The notes beneath the pieces were generated by a model. That model did not search any database. It was not told where the DNA came from and was given only the letters and a program-made list of their open reading frames with translations. A stretch of DNA of 64,000 nucleotides from Pelobates cultripes. Lineage: Eukaryota; Chordata; Amphibia; Anura; Pelobatidae. Shown one piece after another: positions 35,110-47,474 of this stretch (the first letter of the stretch is position 1; the number at the start of each line of letters is the position of its first letter). The position numbers were made by a program, and so were the translations under genes. The stretch spans positions 133,720,452 through 133,784,451 of the forward strand of contig OW240920.1 in NCBI GenBank assembly GCA_933207985.1, written 5' to 3'.

Positions 35110-35590
35110 AAAAATGCAAAAAAACAAATATGAACTATAATTTCGGCCAAAATTTATAACTAAGGGCTACTAAAAAAGGATGGACATACCCCATTTTGAA
35201 TACCCTGGATTGCCTACTTTTGCAAATGATATGTCAATAGTGATGTCCCGAACTGTTCGCCGGACAGTTCGTGATGAACGGTTCGCCACAGACTCCAGTC
35301 AGCAGACACATTCCAGCCAATCAGCAGCAGACCCTCCCTCCCAGACCCAGCTGATTGGCTGGAATGTGTCTGCTGACTGGAGTCCGTGGCGATCCGTGGC
35401 GAACCGTGGCGAACCGTTTGCGAACCGTTGGGTGAACAGTTCGGGACATCACTATATGTCAATAAAAGATATCCAATGTGTACAAACTGGGGAAAGCCCT
35501 ATGTTTGATCCTGAAAGTTTCCAAAACTCCATGATATACCTGTCAGCTATAGATAAACAAACATGCATCTGGCATAAATAGGTTTTGGGT
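35110..35590. repeat. Dispersed repeat family member split by a MITE
   Basis: The block 'acataccccattttgaatac', 'cctgg-ttg-ctacttttgcaaatgatatgtcaa' matches the family at 7230-7330 and 27390-27430. It is interrupted at 35238-35454 by a hAT MITE and resumes afterwards. Confidence 0.65.
35238..35454. mobile_element. hAT-type MITE with exact 8-bp TSD
   Basis: The ends are TAGTGATGTCCCGAACTGTT and, on the right, AACAGTTCGGGACATCACTA. The exact 8-bp duplication TATGTCAA lies at 35230-35237 and 35455-35462. The interior folds back around 'cagctgattgg'. It is the same family as 12020-12375 but shorter (217 bp). Confidence 0.92.
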
Positions 35591-36386
35591 TAATTTTAAC
35601 AATGCTTTATATCGGCTTTACTTTTCTTTACTGAAACCTTCCATCAGCAAATAAAGAGTTTAATTGAAAAAAAAAAACAATCAACCAATCAGAAACAAGA
35701 AGTAAGCATTTCTGTGTAGATTTGGAATCCAGACCAGATTCCTATTGGGCTGAGCAACCCACCCATCCAATAGAGGTGTCCATTTGGAGGTAACCACAGT
35801 AAAGCATAAGTTGAGGAGTTTGAGCATCAGTATTGCAGTTAGCATGTTAACCTCTTATGTTGAAATTAGTGCAAGACTCACCAATATTGAGGTACTGTGA
35901 TGTAGTGGTGGGCATTAAACAATATGGCCATACAGTGGAACTGAATCCCCATATTTGTTTGCTATGATAGGTGATTTTAAGTAGATTTGTAAAATTTAAA
36001 ACTGTATTTTTTTTGTGTGTGTGATCATCAACATGTGTTATGCATTAAACCCATAACCGGCTCCTCGTACATCCTTTTTCATTACTGTTGCCTTTCAGGT
36101 AAGTCTGTTTCAGTTTTTTGGCCCTGAGTCTACTTCCAGCATCGTGGGCCTTCTATTTGACTGTTACTATATTTATTATGGTATTTATTATATATTTAAT
36201 ATGGATATATGTGTGCGCCTTTGTACTCCTTGCTTATTTGTTTTTGCACATTTTATCCTTATTTTACACACATTTTTTCACCCCTTTTACTACACTGCCC
36301 CATATTTTTCTTATTTTGTATATTCTCCTTCCCTTTCATTTCAGTTAGGCGCCTTTCTTCTTTCTATATCTCTTTCTTCCTCAAGA
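35590..36386. other. No gene recognised
   Basis: This is AT-rich non-coding DNA. The hydrophobic frames at 36118-36500 have no domain match and overlap each other in three frames, so they look like chance frames in T-rich sequence. Confidence 0.5.
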
Positions 36387-36400
36387 CCAGGTACTCTTCT

Positions 36401-37180
36401 TTTTTTTTTTTTTATTCTTTATTTATTCCAAGACGAGACATCACAAACAGTGCATATACAACAACATAAGGTTATGCATAAACAAACATGTATACTGTGA
36501 TCATGGCATTATTACATTCGTATGATGGGTAAACAGTCCAGGTCGCACAAATCCCGTAACTAGAGACCTTTAACTGAGATTACATCTCTAATTTTTGAGG
36601 AAGTTCTCATCTCTATGTATGGTTAGATATCCCGTCTGGTTTTAAATAGTAGATAAAACATTTAACAGATAACATATGATATATGCCGACCGCACCCGTG
36701 TTTGCAAACGCAAACATGCAAAAAAAAAAGGGGGAGAAAAAGAACGGCTAAGAATAATATACGAGCGTACGTTTGCTCCCATGTCGCTATTGTCTTGCAC
36801 GTGTATTCCCACCATGTACGGTCGGACGATAAGATGCAGGAATTAATAGATGAAAGAAAAGGACAAATAGAGGAGGTGCCTCGAAGGTCCGAGGTCGCAG
36901 AGAAGGGGGTAGAGGGAGGAGGAGGGGGGGGAGCACGAGGATAGCCGCCCAATAAAAAGACGTCTTAGGGGATGTGCTTGCCTTCCAGCCCTGTCCCCAT
37001 CGGGAGTCCGCTAAAAACCTTCCCTGCTAGCCGGGTCCAAGTAATTCGGTTTACTTCCTCTCTCAGATGTCCCTTGATGTATGTTTGGATGGTCTAATTT
37101 AGTCTGCCTTTCTCTAATCGCTTACAGTGCTATTTGTCCAGGGGCTCCAAATCTTATCACATTTCTTCATTGTCCCCCTG
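36401..37180 (-). mobile_element. 5'-truncated L1 with poly(A) tail and 14-bp TSD
   Basis: The exact duplication CCAGGTACTCTTCT lies at 36387-36400 and 37181-37194. On the minus strand the insert begins with an L1 ORF2 C-terminal remnant (KKCDKIWSPW) and runs through a 3' UTR. It ends GGAATAAATAAAG and an A-rich tail (36401-36415 as T on the plus strand). This is the classic signature of target-primed reverse transcription with 5' truncation. Confidence 0.85.
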
Positions 37181-37194
37181 CCAGGTACTCTTCT

Positions 37195-39310
37195 GTGTTC
37201 TGCCTTTTTCTCTCCAAATTGTTCCTTCCTACCTAATTTTCTCATTCTCCCTTGGAGTGTGAATGGTGCTACTCTCACTTTGCACTGACTTCTTCCTTCC
37301 ATGATCTTAAGAAGTTTTTACTTGCGACCAGACCTCTGCACAGTCGGGTGCCATCTTCATTGCGCAGTCTTAGACTTACAGCCTTCATGGTCCTGACTCC
37401 CCCTGACATCAACACCTGATGGTGACTTGGCCACTTAGGTGAATTTTAACTAATGGGACTAATAAAGCCAAAAATATAAATCCTCAACAGGGTTCCTTTT
37501 TGGAAACAAAAAGGAGAAAAATAGAGGCGTAGCCTGTAATTGTGGGAGGGGTTACCTGGCTATAAAAACTCAGGCCCCTCCATTACAGAACTGCCACCGT
37601 TAGGTTCATTCACAACCTCTGACTTCTGGTTCTGGTCCACTTACCAGGACTTCGCTCCCACCCTTGTCAGTCCTAGTTCTCCCTGCTTTAGTACATGATA
37701 CCCGGCCGAATACAGCATACTAGCCTAGTTACCTTACTCTATCTAGGCCTCCCGTTTGTCCAGCAGCAAGGCTTCCAGGTCTTCAGCTCTACGAGGCTGC
37801 ACCTTCACTGCCAGTTCCGTTACCAACCAACGGATCTGAACCACCGAACTCTCACCTCCCCATGACTTCTGGGTTACAGCACTCTGGGTCCCGTTCGTAT
37901 ACACGAACCGTGAGTTCACCCGAAAGGGTTCCCATTCACATGGCATTCATGCTATTCACTCAGCTTTCACTCATACAAATTTGTTCATTCGGGGCCATTT
38001 GTACCACGCATGTGTACACACCTTTTTCGTGCTAAGTTTAGTGCACCATTCGGCAAGCCAGTGATTTGACATTTTCATACGAACAAAGCACTCTAGGCAG
38101 GGAATCACAACGCCTGCGTTTGCTCATCTACGACCCTTAGTGGTCAAAGTTCATTATGTCAGTGTTTAAAAAATACTACTCTTTATGAACCATTGTACTT
38201 ACCTGTATTCTCTTTAAATAAGACATATTTTATTCACATTATGATTCTGTTGTCAGGTCACCGTTCATATTGGAAATACATTAGAATTAATGTATAAACA
38301 TCTGACATATAGAGTAGTTAAATCCTGCTTAGACATTGGTATATTACTTTATCTATTTGCTCTGTTATGTTATACAGTATTAATTTTACATCTTATGTTC
38401 TTGGAAATGTCCTAAACTCTCACATTACCTATCCCCCACTCAAGGTATTTATCAAAAACCAAATAACCCCTCGCAGTCTCATTCGACTGCCTTCAGTTCA
38501 CCAAATACCCATTAGAGACATATATCTCTTCCATTCTTACGGTATGTATAATCATGTGTTTTCTTTAGCAACTCGTTAATTATTTTCATATGAATACCCT
38601 ATGTCTCATCTATCCCATAAAATTCTCTACATACGGCACTTACGTAGCCACCTCTGTTCCAATGCACTGTTACTACTTGTCGCCACAATGGCTATTCACT
38701 GGCCAACGTAATGGCAGGCTCCTTTACCCCTCCCCCTATTTTATAGCAAATTCCCAAGTATACTGAAAACCATTTGAGCACACTCAGGCTTATTCCTTAA
38801 AGTGATGTCTGATTTCCTCCATGTATATACTTTTGCACGCATGAGAGTTACCACATGTTCCCTCACGTTCTTGTCCATACGCTATTATAGGTCTTTTGTT
38901 ACCGTCACTACTCTCCCCCAGAACTTTGGGGAATTTATTGGATTCTTACTCCAATCACCTTACAGATATACCTAGTGTCACCACATTGCTTGTCATTATA
39001 TACTTTACTGAATTATTTGAGGATAACTGTAGTTTTATCCTCAGATAACTACTACTAGCAATTCACTAAGAATCACTGTCATCATTCCAAATGAGTTTCA
39101 CTCACAATACAGTGGTAAAAAAATTAGGCCCAACTCCGACCTAACTTTCCAAATTTTCCTTTTTAGGTTCTCAAGTATTCATCCTTGTCTGTACGGAACT
39201 CTAACTATTTCATAAAGCTAGGTACGTCTCAATTTTACATCCTACTCCCTTCCCCTCGTAGGTTAGGATTGGTCAACTGGCTTTTTGTTATGAGCATTCA
39301 TCCCTAGCTC
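37195..39310. other. No gene recognised; LTR-like stretch near 37.5-37.7 kb
   Basis: This is mostly unassigned sequence. A TATA-like 'gctataaaaactcagg' at about 37560, followed by C/T-rich sequence, resembles an LTR promoter region. No TG...CA boundaries or partner copy were found. Confidence 0.35.
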
Positions 39311-39318
39311 ACTGTAAT

Positions 39319-39640
39319 AACCGTATATACTTGAGTATAAGTTGAATTTTTCAGCACATTTTTTGTGCTAAAAAACCCCAACTCGACTTATACTCGAGTC
39401 AATGTCTGTATTATGGCAAGTTACATTGCCATAATACAGACCAGGACTGCCGGGCTCATTACAAGCCCGGCGGTCCTGTTGGGGGCTGGCAGAGAGATGT
39501 TACTTACCTTTCCTGCAGCTCCTGTCAGCTCCCTTCTCTCTCCTCGGTCAGCTCCCGTCTCCTCCAGTGTAAGTCTCACGAGAGCCGCGGGGTCATAGTG
39601 TTGACTTACGCTGGAGGAGACGGGAGCTGACCGAAGGCAG
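39319..39640. repeat. Two hairpins in a TACTCGAGTA-type dispersed repeat
   Basis: The first hairpin pairs 'ttgagtataagttg' (39338 onward) with 'ctcgacttatactcga' (about 39381-39398). The second pairs GGTCAGCTCCCGTCTCCTCC (from 39545) with GGAGGAGACGGGAGCTGACC (to about 39631). A direct repeat 'cctagtgcaataacgttaa' follows twice at 39640-39690. The opening 'ccgtatatacttgagtataa' is related to 21668. Confidence 0.7.
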
Positions 39641-40609
39641 TCCTAGTGCAATAACGTTAATAACAGAAGGCACTCCTAGTGCAATAACGTTAAAAGATAA
39701 TATATATATATTAATATTAAATATATTTTAAGAAAATTCCTATAAATGTTCAACTCACAAGTAAAGAGTGGTAATAGCCCCACTCATAGCTATATCATCC
39801 AGGGAGGATCAGCCCCTAGAGTGCTTGAGATCCGATATATGCTTTTGTGACCAGGATAGCAGGTAAGTATAACAGCTTTATTTCAAATACGATAAAAAAC
39901 ATGTGCCCTCTTGGGATGAAAGGTGTTCAAGCTGTAGCCGTCAACCTTCTCACTCCTTTCATAGCTGGTTTCACCGGTATGGATGTTTCAAACACTTCCG
40001 AGTTCCTGAGTATATATAAATTTGTTACATTGCAGTTTGAATTGTTATAACTGGTTTTATATACACTCAAGATACATCAAAGTGGTAAAGTGTGAATATC
40101 AATTTAAGAGGTTGTGTTATATACACTAAGGGTGGTTTTTGTGAATTTTGCGGCACTTCGTGTATATATATATATATACACATACGAGATCTCTCCGGGA
40201 AGTATGCAGCCATGTACTTTGAAAAAAAATGTATGTATGTATAATTCTATAACAAAAGTGGGGGGTGGGGGGTGTAAAGCCAGATCCAAACAAAATATTT
40301 TTTAAAGATTGACAAAATACTTTTCTGCCCCAGGTGCCATGTAACTTAGGTAGCAAGATCAGCCAGAGCGACTGCTAGGCGAATAAGGCAGCTGCATGTG
40401 CACTGCACAGCCCTCCCTCTTCTGCTGGTCACTTAATGTAGCATGGCCGAGCAAAACAAGGTAGATGATCCTCTGTAGACTCTACCAGGTCTGACAGGAA
40501 GTGCTCGCTGGGAGCAATGAACAGCTCCCTGTGAAAACGGGTATAGGAAACAGAAGATCCTCCACCGCAGTCCACTCGACCATGATATTTGGAGAGAGGT
40601 TAGCTGGCA

Positions 40610-40990
40610 CATTAGGGGAGAGGGGGGAGAGACCACAAACGGAGAGTGACAAAGAGGCAGACAGTGGGCTGAGAGGGGGGCAAGAGGTGCACAAAGGGCA
40701 AAGAGGGAAGGATACACACAGAGGGAATGGCGGAGAAAGAGGCACAAAGAAGGGGTTGGGGGACAAAGAGACACACAAAAGGGTTGTGGGGAAAAGACAC
40801 ACAGATTGGCTGGGGGGAAAGAGACAAACAGAAGGGCTTAGGAGGGACAAAGAGAAACACACAATGACTGTGGGGAGAGAAACAAAAAGGGTCGTGGAGA
40901 CACAGAGGTGCTAGATACCCACAAAGGTGCTATGGAAAGAGACAAACAGATGAGCTGGGTGAGAGGAAAAAGAAACACACAAAGTTGCCA
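40610..40990. repeat. Purine-rich minisatellite (GACAAAGAGACACACA units)
   Basis: This is an irregular array of GACAAAGAGACACAAA-like units spaced 25-35 bp apart with GGGTTGTGGGG spacers. All long frames on both strands here (for example 40482-40914) are explained by it. Confidence 0.7.
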
Positions 40991-41849
40991 ATTTTTTTGG
41001 GGTGGGGGTGCTGATATTGCCTAGGGTGCACAGTAGACTCGGACAGGCTCTGGTAGCAAGCACTGGCTACCTGATACATGGTAACCCTCACATTGCCAAG
41101 GGTGATCTAACTAAAACTTTGATTTTAACCTTCAGGAGATTACGCATTGCCAAGGTGACCATTCAGACGTTGGTCAATCACGCTGTTAGTGAATTTCAAA
41201 TTTAAGGTCAAAGTAGCCAAAATGTAAAAAAAAAAAAAAAAAAAATCAGAGTCAGTGATCCTTTCAGTTTGGTTGCACTGGCCTTAAACTTGAAATCCGC
41301 TTTGAATTCTCACTTTAGTAAATAACACTGGTTTTTTTCCCATTCCATTGTGAAACCACATTTTTTTTAAATTATTTTTTTTTTAAGGAAAGTGAATTTT
41401 TTTTTTTTTTATTACAAGGTGACTGTATAGTGTACATATCACAACCTCCACCTATTTCCTCTTGGTGTTGCAACATAACCCTTGTCTACCGTGCCATTAT
41501 TTGCAGATGTAATCAAGAGAAAGGTGTTTCAACTTTGCAGTTTCACATTCTTACATAGGTCCAGATTTACTTTCTGGTTAAGGCTATATTAAAGTCGTTA
41601 TATATATATAATTACTTAAGTTCCCCCTACAATACCAACTAGTATTTTATATAATGATAAAATAAAACTAGAATATCAGGCCAGAAGACTCTCCTATATT
41701 CAGTTACTTGTTCTTAAAATAAATCCTGTTGGGCTGGTATTACAGCCAAATGTTTCATTTATTGTTTTATTTGACCTGTAATAAGTCTGTAGACTACTCA
41801 TAGTTCTCCACTGCTGAAGCTTTTTATTAAACAAACACTCCACACCCCT

Positions 41850-42430
41850 AAAGCACTCCAGTTGCGCCATCCACCACCTAAGAAGGATAAGGAAAACACA
41901 ATTAACTGTGTGGTTCCCATAACGAGTTATGGATTGATGAGGTAATTAAATTAATATATATAAATTGATTATCTTGCGTATCTGCCCCCGGCCAAATAAA
42001 GAAATAGTGCGTGCACGCTCCTGAAGTAATTCACACCAGACACAGGTTTCGGGTTAATGAAAAACTTGAGGAATGTTTATTCTGAGGGGACAACATGCCC
42101 CTTATAAAGCAAAATTACATCATATGCATTGTCAGAGATAACATGAAATAATACATCAATAATTGGTTAGGTGTTAAGTGGTTCATTTAGTGCTCTTCCT
42201 ACCGGGTGTGATGTCACTGGTATCTTGGAGGTCTCCCCCAGATTCCAGCGCCATCTTGTTAATGAGGGTGTTAGTCGATGACAAAGGGGAAACTCCCTAG
42301 CGGCCATTTTAGGTAAATCATATAGAAAGTTGAATAATGCTGATTGTAGTTATACTGAGTAAATAGGGATTTTACCAACATGGATTGTGTTCATATTTTT
42401 GTCCACAACACTTGTCAAGGCTATCTATTA
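41850..42430 (-). mobile_element. LTR-like fragment
   Basis: The minus strand shows 'gctttataaggggc' (TATA-like, near 42110), then 'cctcagaataaac' (AATAAA, near 42085), then GT-rich sequence. That is LTR order. Boundaries and duplication were not found. Confidence 0.4.
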
Positions 42431-43561
42431 ATTAGGGGTAGGCGGGTAAAAAATATAACCTTGTTTCCCATGCATCTGTCCCCACACTCATACATGTGCC
42501 CTTGTCCGCTTAGCTGCGCTATCTCCCCAGGGCCTTTTATCTTAATTAGTTTTCAGCCTAATAACCTGTGTAAATGGTTTTTTTTTCCGTTGACTACTGA
42601 ATCCATTTACGTCAATTATAGGTTTCATCACATAGTGCAATTCTGACAGCAACTGGTGAATGTCATTATGCCAAATTTATATCCATTTTCTCACAACAAT
42701 AATTAATTTTTTTGCCTAATCCCATTTTGTGATCAACACACAGGAACTGACTGTAAGAGAGATCTAATGCTCATATATTTTTATTTAACTACTTTGAATT
42801 TAGTATTGTTTAGAGAAGGCCAACATAGACCTCGGTTTATTTAGAACCGATACACATTATCGTCAGTTTAGCAACTCCTGATAAGCCTTTTACTGATTCA
42901 GATTGATTTAATTCCAATTATTAAAATATTATCGTAAGCCAATGAATTTCATATTGGAAAAGAAAAATCTTTTACATTGCAAATATATGCTTTGGTGAAC
43001 TAAATTCCATTTAATAGGTATTGGGCTTATCAGATTCAACAGCAATAGCAGACAGATGGAAAATGATTATAAATAGCCAAATGGGTCAATATGACTCACA
43101 CACTAGTACAAGGAAGGTTTTAAGCTTAACCCATGTATCCACTGGTCATGTCATCAGCTGAAATAGGTCTGCTAAACAGTGAGCAACCAGGGTGTGCTTT
43201 CTGTAATAAGACTATAGCTGCCCAGTCCTTTTTAACATAAATAGGGGTCATGGTACAGGGCATCTGGTATCAGTGGACATCAGGTGGGGGCTTCATAACA
43301 CTGGAGATGAACACATCACTGTACGGCTCCCATGCATCCACCACTGGTCAGATGGAGGTGGCTATTACATTAATGTAGGTAACGCAAATTGGCAGACAGA
43401 GCTTTTTCCAGCAGAAGCTTCAAATGTACCACAATGGCCAACGGAGGAGTGGATTGAATGGAGGGCGGGACCGGAAGTAACGCGAGTGATAGCATGGATG
43501 GCAGTTTGGCACCAAAATCTGCGTTTTAAAAGGGGACTTGAACACACCAGTAATTAAGCAC

Positions 43562-43598
43562 CTGAGGAAGATGCAGACTACATTGAAACATGTTCTGC
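43562..43598 (+). ncRNA. Hammerhead-ribozyme-like motif 3
   Basis: The core is CTGAGGA (43562-43568), extra A, hairpin GATG/CATT around CAGACTA, GAAA (43585-43588), then CATGTT. Stem III ACATGT (43588-43593) is self-complementary. Stem I (AGCA at 43557-43560 with TGCT at 43596-43599) pairs after one C-C mismatch next to the core. It has the same layout as the motifs at 16592 and 59926 but is more decayed. Confidence 0.4.
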
Positions 43599-43735
43599 TA
43601 CCACTTTTAACTTGTTTTATGGCACCCATCAAATCTGAATGTAAGGTTTTGATTTTTGATGTTTCATAAATCTTGATATTTTAATCTTCTACTCTTCTAC
43701 TTTTGCCTTGATGTTAATGTGAGCAGGATATTGTT

Positions 43736-44330
43736 TTGTTGCAGAGGGATTTAGATAGATTGGGGGACTGTGTACTCAAATGGCAGATAAAATTGAAAAT
43801 GAACTTCGGGTTAAAGAATGTACCAGCAACTTATATCCTAAATGGTCGTGAATTAGGGATAACAACACATGAGAAGGATTTTGGAATTGTCTTAGACAGC
43901 AAACTAGGCAACAATATACAATGTCAATCATCAGTTGCTAGGGCTAGTAAAGTAATGTCATGTGTAAATAGAGGCATTGAATGAAAATAGAAAATAGAAT
44001 TTTGCCTTTATAAATAACTGGTAAGACCACACCTTGAATATGCTGTGCAATTTTGTGCACCTGTCTTAAAAAAGGAATGGCACTAGAAAAAGTGCGTGGG
44101 CCACAAAATTGATGAAAGAAATTAAGCATTATAGTAATGAAGAAAGGATTACAAATTTAAATCACTTTAGTTTATAAAAAAAAAATAGCAGAAGGGATAT
44201 GATAGCATTATACAAATATATTCAGGGCCAGTGCAATCCATTGTCAGGAAATCTGTTCATAAACAGGACTATACATAGGACAATCCATTGTCAGGAAATC
44301 TGTTCATAAACAGGACTATACATAGGACAT
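43736..44330 (+). pseudogene. CR1-superfamily LINE RT 3' fragment
   Basis: The plus strand reads 'LQRDLDRLGDCVLKWQIKLK', 'NGRELGITTHEKDFGIVLD', then after shifts 'LVRPHLEYAVQF'. These are the C-terminal RT/thumb motifs of CR1-type LINEs (KWQ.KF, EKDLGV.D, LVRPHLEYA.Q.W). Several stops are present. A 44-bp segment ('caatccattgtcaggaaatc' onward) is exactly duplicated in tandem at about 44236-44325. Confidence 0.75.
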
Positions 44331-44412
44331 GAGGTCATGCATTTAGACTGAGCAGCGACATTTGGTACAAGGCAAAGGAAATATATTTAAAATAATAATA
44401 ATAAGGATGTGG

Positions 44413-45822
44413 CAGTGGCGGATCCAGGGGGGAGGGGCAACGATAACAAGGCTGGCTGGAGGTCTCCCCTGCTACAATGCAGGGCTGGCGCTCAAGGAGA
44501 TCTCCTCCCTCGGGTCCGCAGGCACTTTGCAGGCAGCCAGCAGGGGAGGGAGGGAGAGAGGACATGGGAGGCCTGTCATACTAAGGTAACGCTTGGACTG
44601 CCAAGGGCTAGAATTCACTCTCACCACTAGGACCAATTAGGGATTCCCCACGGACCACCAGGGATCGAAATACATAATGTATATTTAATTTTTTTTTTTT
44701 AAACATATTAATAAAAAGCCTCCCTACCTCCCGTCCCCCCATACACACACTGCCCCCACATACACATACATCTGCCCCACATACCCACATTCACTGCCCC
44801 CATAAACAGATTGCCCCACACAATATTAATGCCCCATACACACACATTGCCACACTGCACATACTCTGCCCCATGCACACATTGCCCCCACACACACTGC
44901 CCCCCATACACACATTGCCACACACACTGCACACCCATAAACACAGTGCCCCACACACACTGCCCCTATACACACATTACCCCACACAATACACTGCCCC
45001 ATACACACATTGCCCCACACACTGCCCCCATACACACATTACCCTACACACATTGCCACACACACACACACAAACTGCCCCACACATATACACTGCCCCA
45101 TACACACATTGCCCCACACACGTACACTGCACACCCACACACATTGCCCCACACACACATACAAACTGCCCGACACATATACACTGCCCCTATACACACA
45201 CTGCTCCATACAAACACTGCCCCACACATACACTGCACACCCATACATACACACAAACTGCCCCACACATATACACACATTGCCACACACCCATATACAC
45301 ATTGCCCCACACACACATGCAGTGCTCCATACACATTGCCCCACACACACACAAACTGCCCGATACACATGCATTGCCCCACCCACATACACTGGACCGC
45401 TCACACACATTGCAGCTCTCACACACACACTGAGCCACAGATACACTGCCCCCTAACACACACACTGCACCCCTGACATACACTGCCGCCCTCACACACA
45501 CACACTGCAACCTTCACACACTGCTCACACACTGTACCCCTCAAGCACACACACACTACACCTTTCACACAAACTGCACCCCTCACACATTGCACATTGC
45601 ACCACTCACACACACCACTGCTCCTATGCCCTATATCCCAGCAGACCCCAGGTAAGTTGTCAAACTGTTCTTAAACGGTTTGACTACTTACTCTGGGAGG
45701 GAGTCCTGGCACTACTGGCACCATAACCACTACACTGAGCTGTAGTGGTTATTGTGCCTCGATAATTTCTTTAAATAATCTACAAGTGCCCCTCCCGAGA
45801 TCAGGCTCTGGATCTGCCCCTG
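44413..45822. mobile_element. hAT-like element enclosing a CA-rich minisatellite
   Basis: The left end is CAGTGGCGGATCCAGG and the right end, as complement, is CAGGGGCAGATCCAGAG. The flanks are GGATGTGG (44405-44412) and GGATGTGA (45823-45830), an 8-bp duplication with one mismatch, consistent with hAT. Most of the interior (about 44740-45620) is an imperfect CACACATTGCCCCACACA array. No transposase frame is present, so it is non-autonomous. It inserted beside the CR1 fragment. Confidence 0.75.
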
Positions 45823-46089
45823 GGATGTGAACAGTGGTGGAATTACCGTGGTCGTAGGGGTCGCAACTGGGACTGGGCCTGTCACTCCAGGGGCAGACCC
45901 CTGTGACCATGCTACCATGTGTTGTGGTCTTGGCCCGTGCAGTATAACTGCCGGGCAGCACGTTAAGGGGCCCATCCGGTGACCCATTCTGTTAGGGCCA
46001 CCCGATGGCTATGGGTTTCCAGGGAACTGGTCAGCTTTGTGGCTCTTTAACAGCGTGACTGGGCCTCCTTTGATGACATCACAGCAGAG

Positions 46090-46470
46090 AGAATGTATAT
46101 TTAATTTATTAATTTTTTTTTAAAACATATTAATAAAAAGCCTCCCTACCCTCCTGCCCCCCAAACATACACTGCCCCAACATACACATACACTGTCCCA
46201 CATACACACATTCACTGCCCCCTCCATAAACACATTGCCCCACACAATACACTGCCCCATACACACATTGCCACACTTCACATACACTGCCCCATGCACA
46301 CATTGCCCCCACACACACTGCCCCCCATACACACATTGCTACACACACTGCACACCCATAAACACATTGCCCCCCACACACATACTGTGGCTCCCCACAC
46401 ACACTGCCCCCATACACACATTGCCCCACACACACTGCCCCTATACACACACATTACCCTACACACATTG

Positions 46471-46509
<39 letters not shown>

Positions 46510-47006
46510 GCCCCACACATACACACATTGCCCCACACACGTACACTGCACACCCACACACATTGCCCCCCACACACATACAAACTGCCCCACACATATA
46601 CACTGCCCCTATACACACACTGCTCCATACAAACACTGCCCCACACATACACTGCACACCCATACATACATTGACCCACACACATACACTTACCCCCACA
46701 CATACACACAAACTGCCCCACACATATACACACATTGCCACACACCCATATACACATTGCCCCACACACACATGCAGTGCTGCATACACATTGCCCCACA
46801 CACACACAAACTGCCCGATACACATACACTGTCCCCATACATGCATTGCCCCACCCACATACACTGCACCGCTCACACACACTGCAGCTCTCACACACAC
46901 ACTGCGCCACAGATACACTGCCCCCTAACACACACACTGCACCCCTGACATACACTGCCGCCCTCACACACACACACTGCAACCTTCACACACTGCTCAC
47001 ACACTG
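46090..47006. repeat. Second copy of the CACACATTGCCC minisatellite
   Basis: This copy starts 'gtatatttaatt', then 'acatattaataaaaagcctc', just as at 44680, and follows the first copy nearly unit by unit to 'cttcacacactgctcacaca'. It then stops at about 47006. Long cysteine/valine- or histidine-rich frames on both strands are array artefacts. The two copies are offset by about 1.4 kb. Confidence 0.85.
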
Positions 47007-47039
47007 TCTGGCTTCTAGAAGGGCTTTGTAGTCGTCGTC

Positions 47040-47474
47040 TGACTGGGTGGACTTATGTGTGTTTTACAGTACCAAGATCCGCACAATCAGTTCAGTCACC
47101 CGTTGTCGCTGTTCCTTCTGCCGAAGGGTACATAGTTTAATCAGTTGCCCTCGGATAACGCATTTATGTGTTTCCCATATCGTCAGAGCTGGAATCTCTG
47201 GGGATTCATTCTCCTCAAATAAAGTGGTTAGTCGATCGGAGTTACATAGTCACTGGTGCGTCGTTGAGTATTGACTCATTCATCCGCCATTGGCGGTCTC
47301 TCGTTGAAACAGGGGGGATCTAAGTTTTGCTGACATCGGGGAGTGGTCAGACCAGCCCATGGGCCGTATCTCTGCTGAGAGTAGCATAGGTAGAATTTCC
47401 TGGGCCACAAATATATAATCCAACCTGCTATAAGATTTGTGTAACGTGGAGTAGTAGGTGAAGTCTTTATCACC
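47040..47474 (-). pseudogene. L1/Tx1 ORF2 endonuclease fragment
   Basis: The minus strand reads, with frameshifts, 'DFTYYSTLHKSYSRLDYIFV', then 'PMGWSDHSPM', then 'CVIRGQLIKL'. The SDHSP motif closes the AP-endonuclease domain of L1 ORF2. The fragment is fused at about 47475 to the 3' part of a CR1-type LINE. Confidence 0.65.

Noticed and set aside
35590..36500. Hydrophobic frames as a membrane protein
   Set aside because: Three overlapping frames in T-rich DNA, the last running into the L1 poly(A) tail.
40433..40914. Pro/Ser-rich or Lys/Arg-rich frames
   Set aside because: Explained by the purine-rich GACAAAGAGACACA array.
44708..46982. Many overlapping 60-237-codon frames rich in Cys/Val/Gly or His/Thr
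   Set aside because: They occur in several frames on both strands and follow exactly the CACACATTGCCC array; they are repeat translations.
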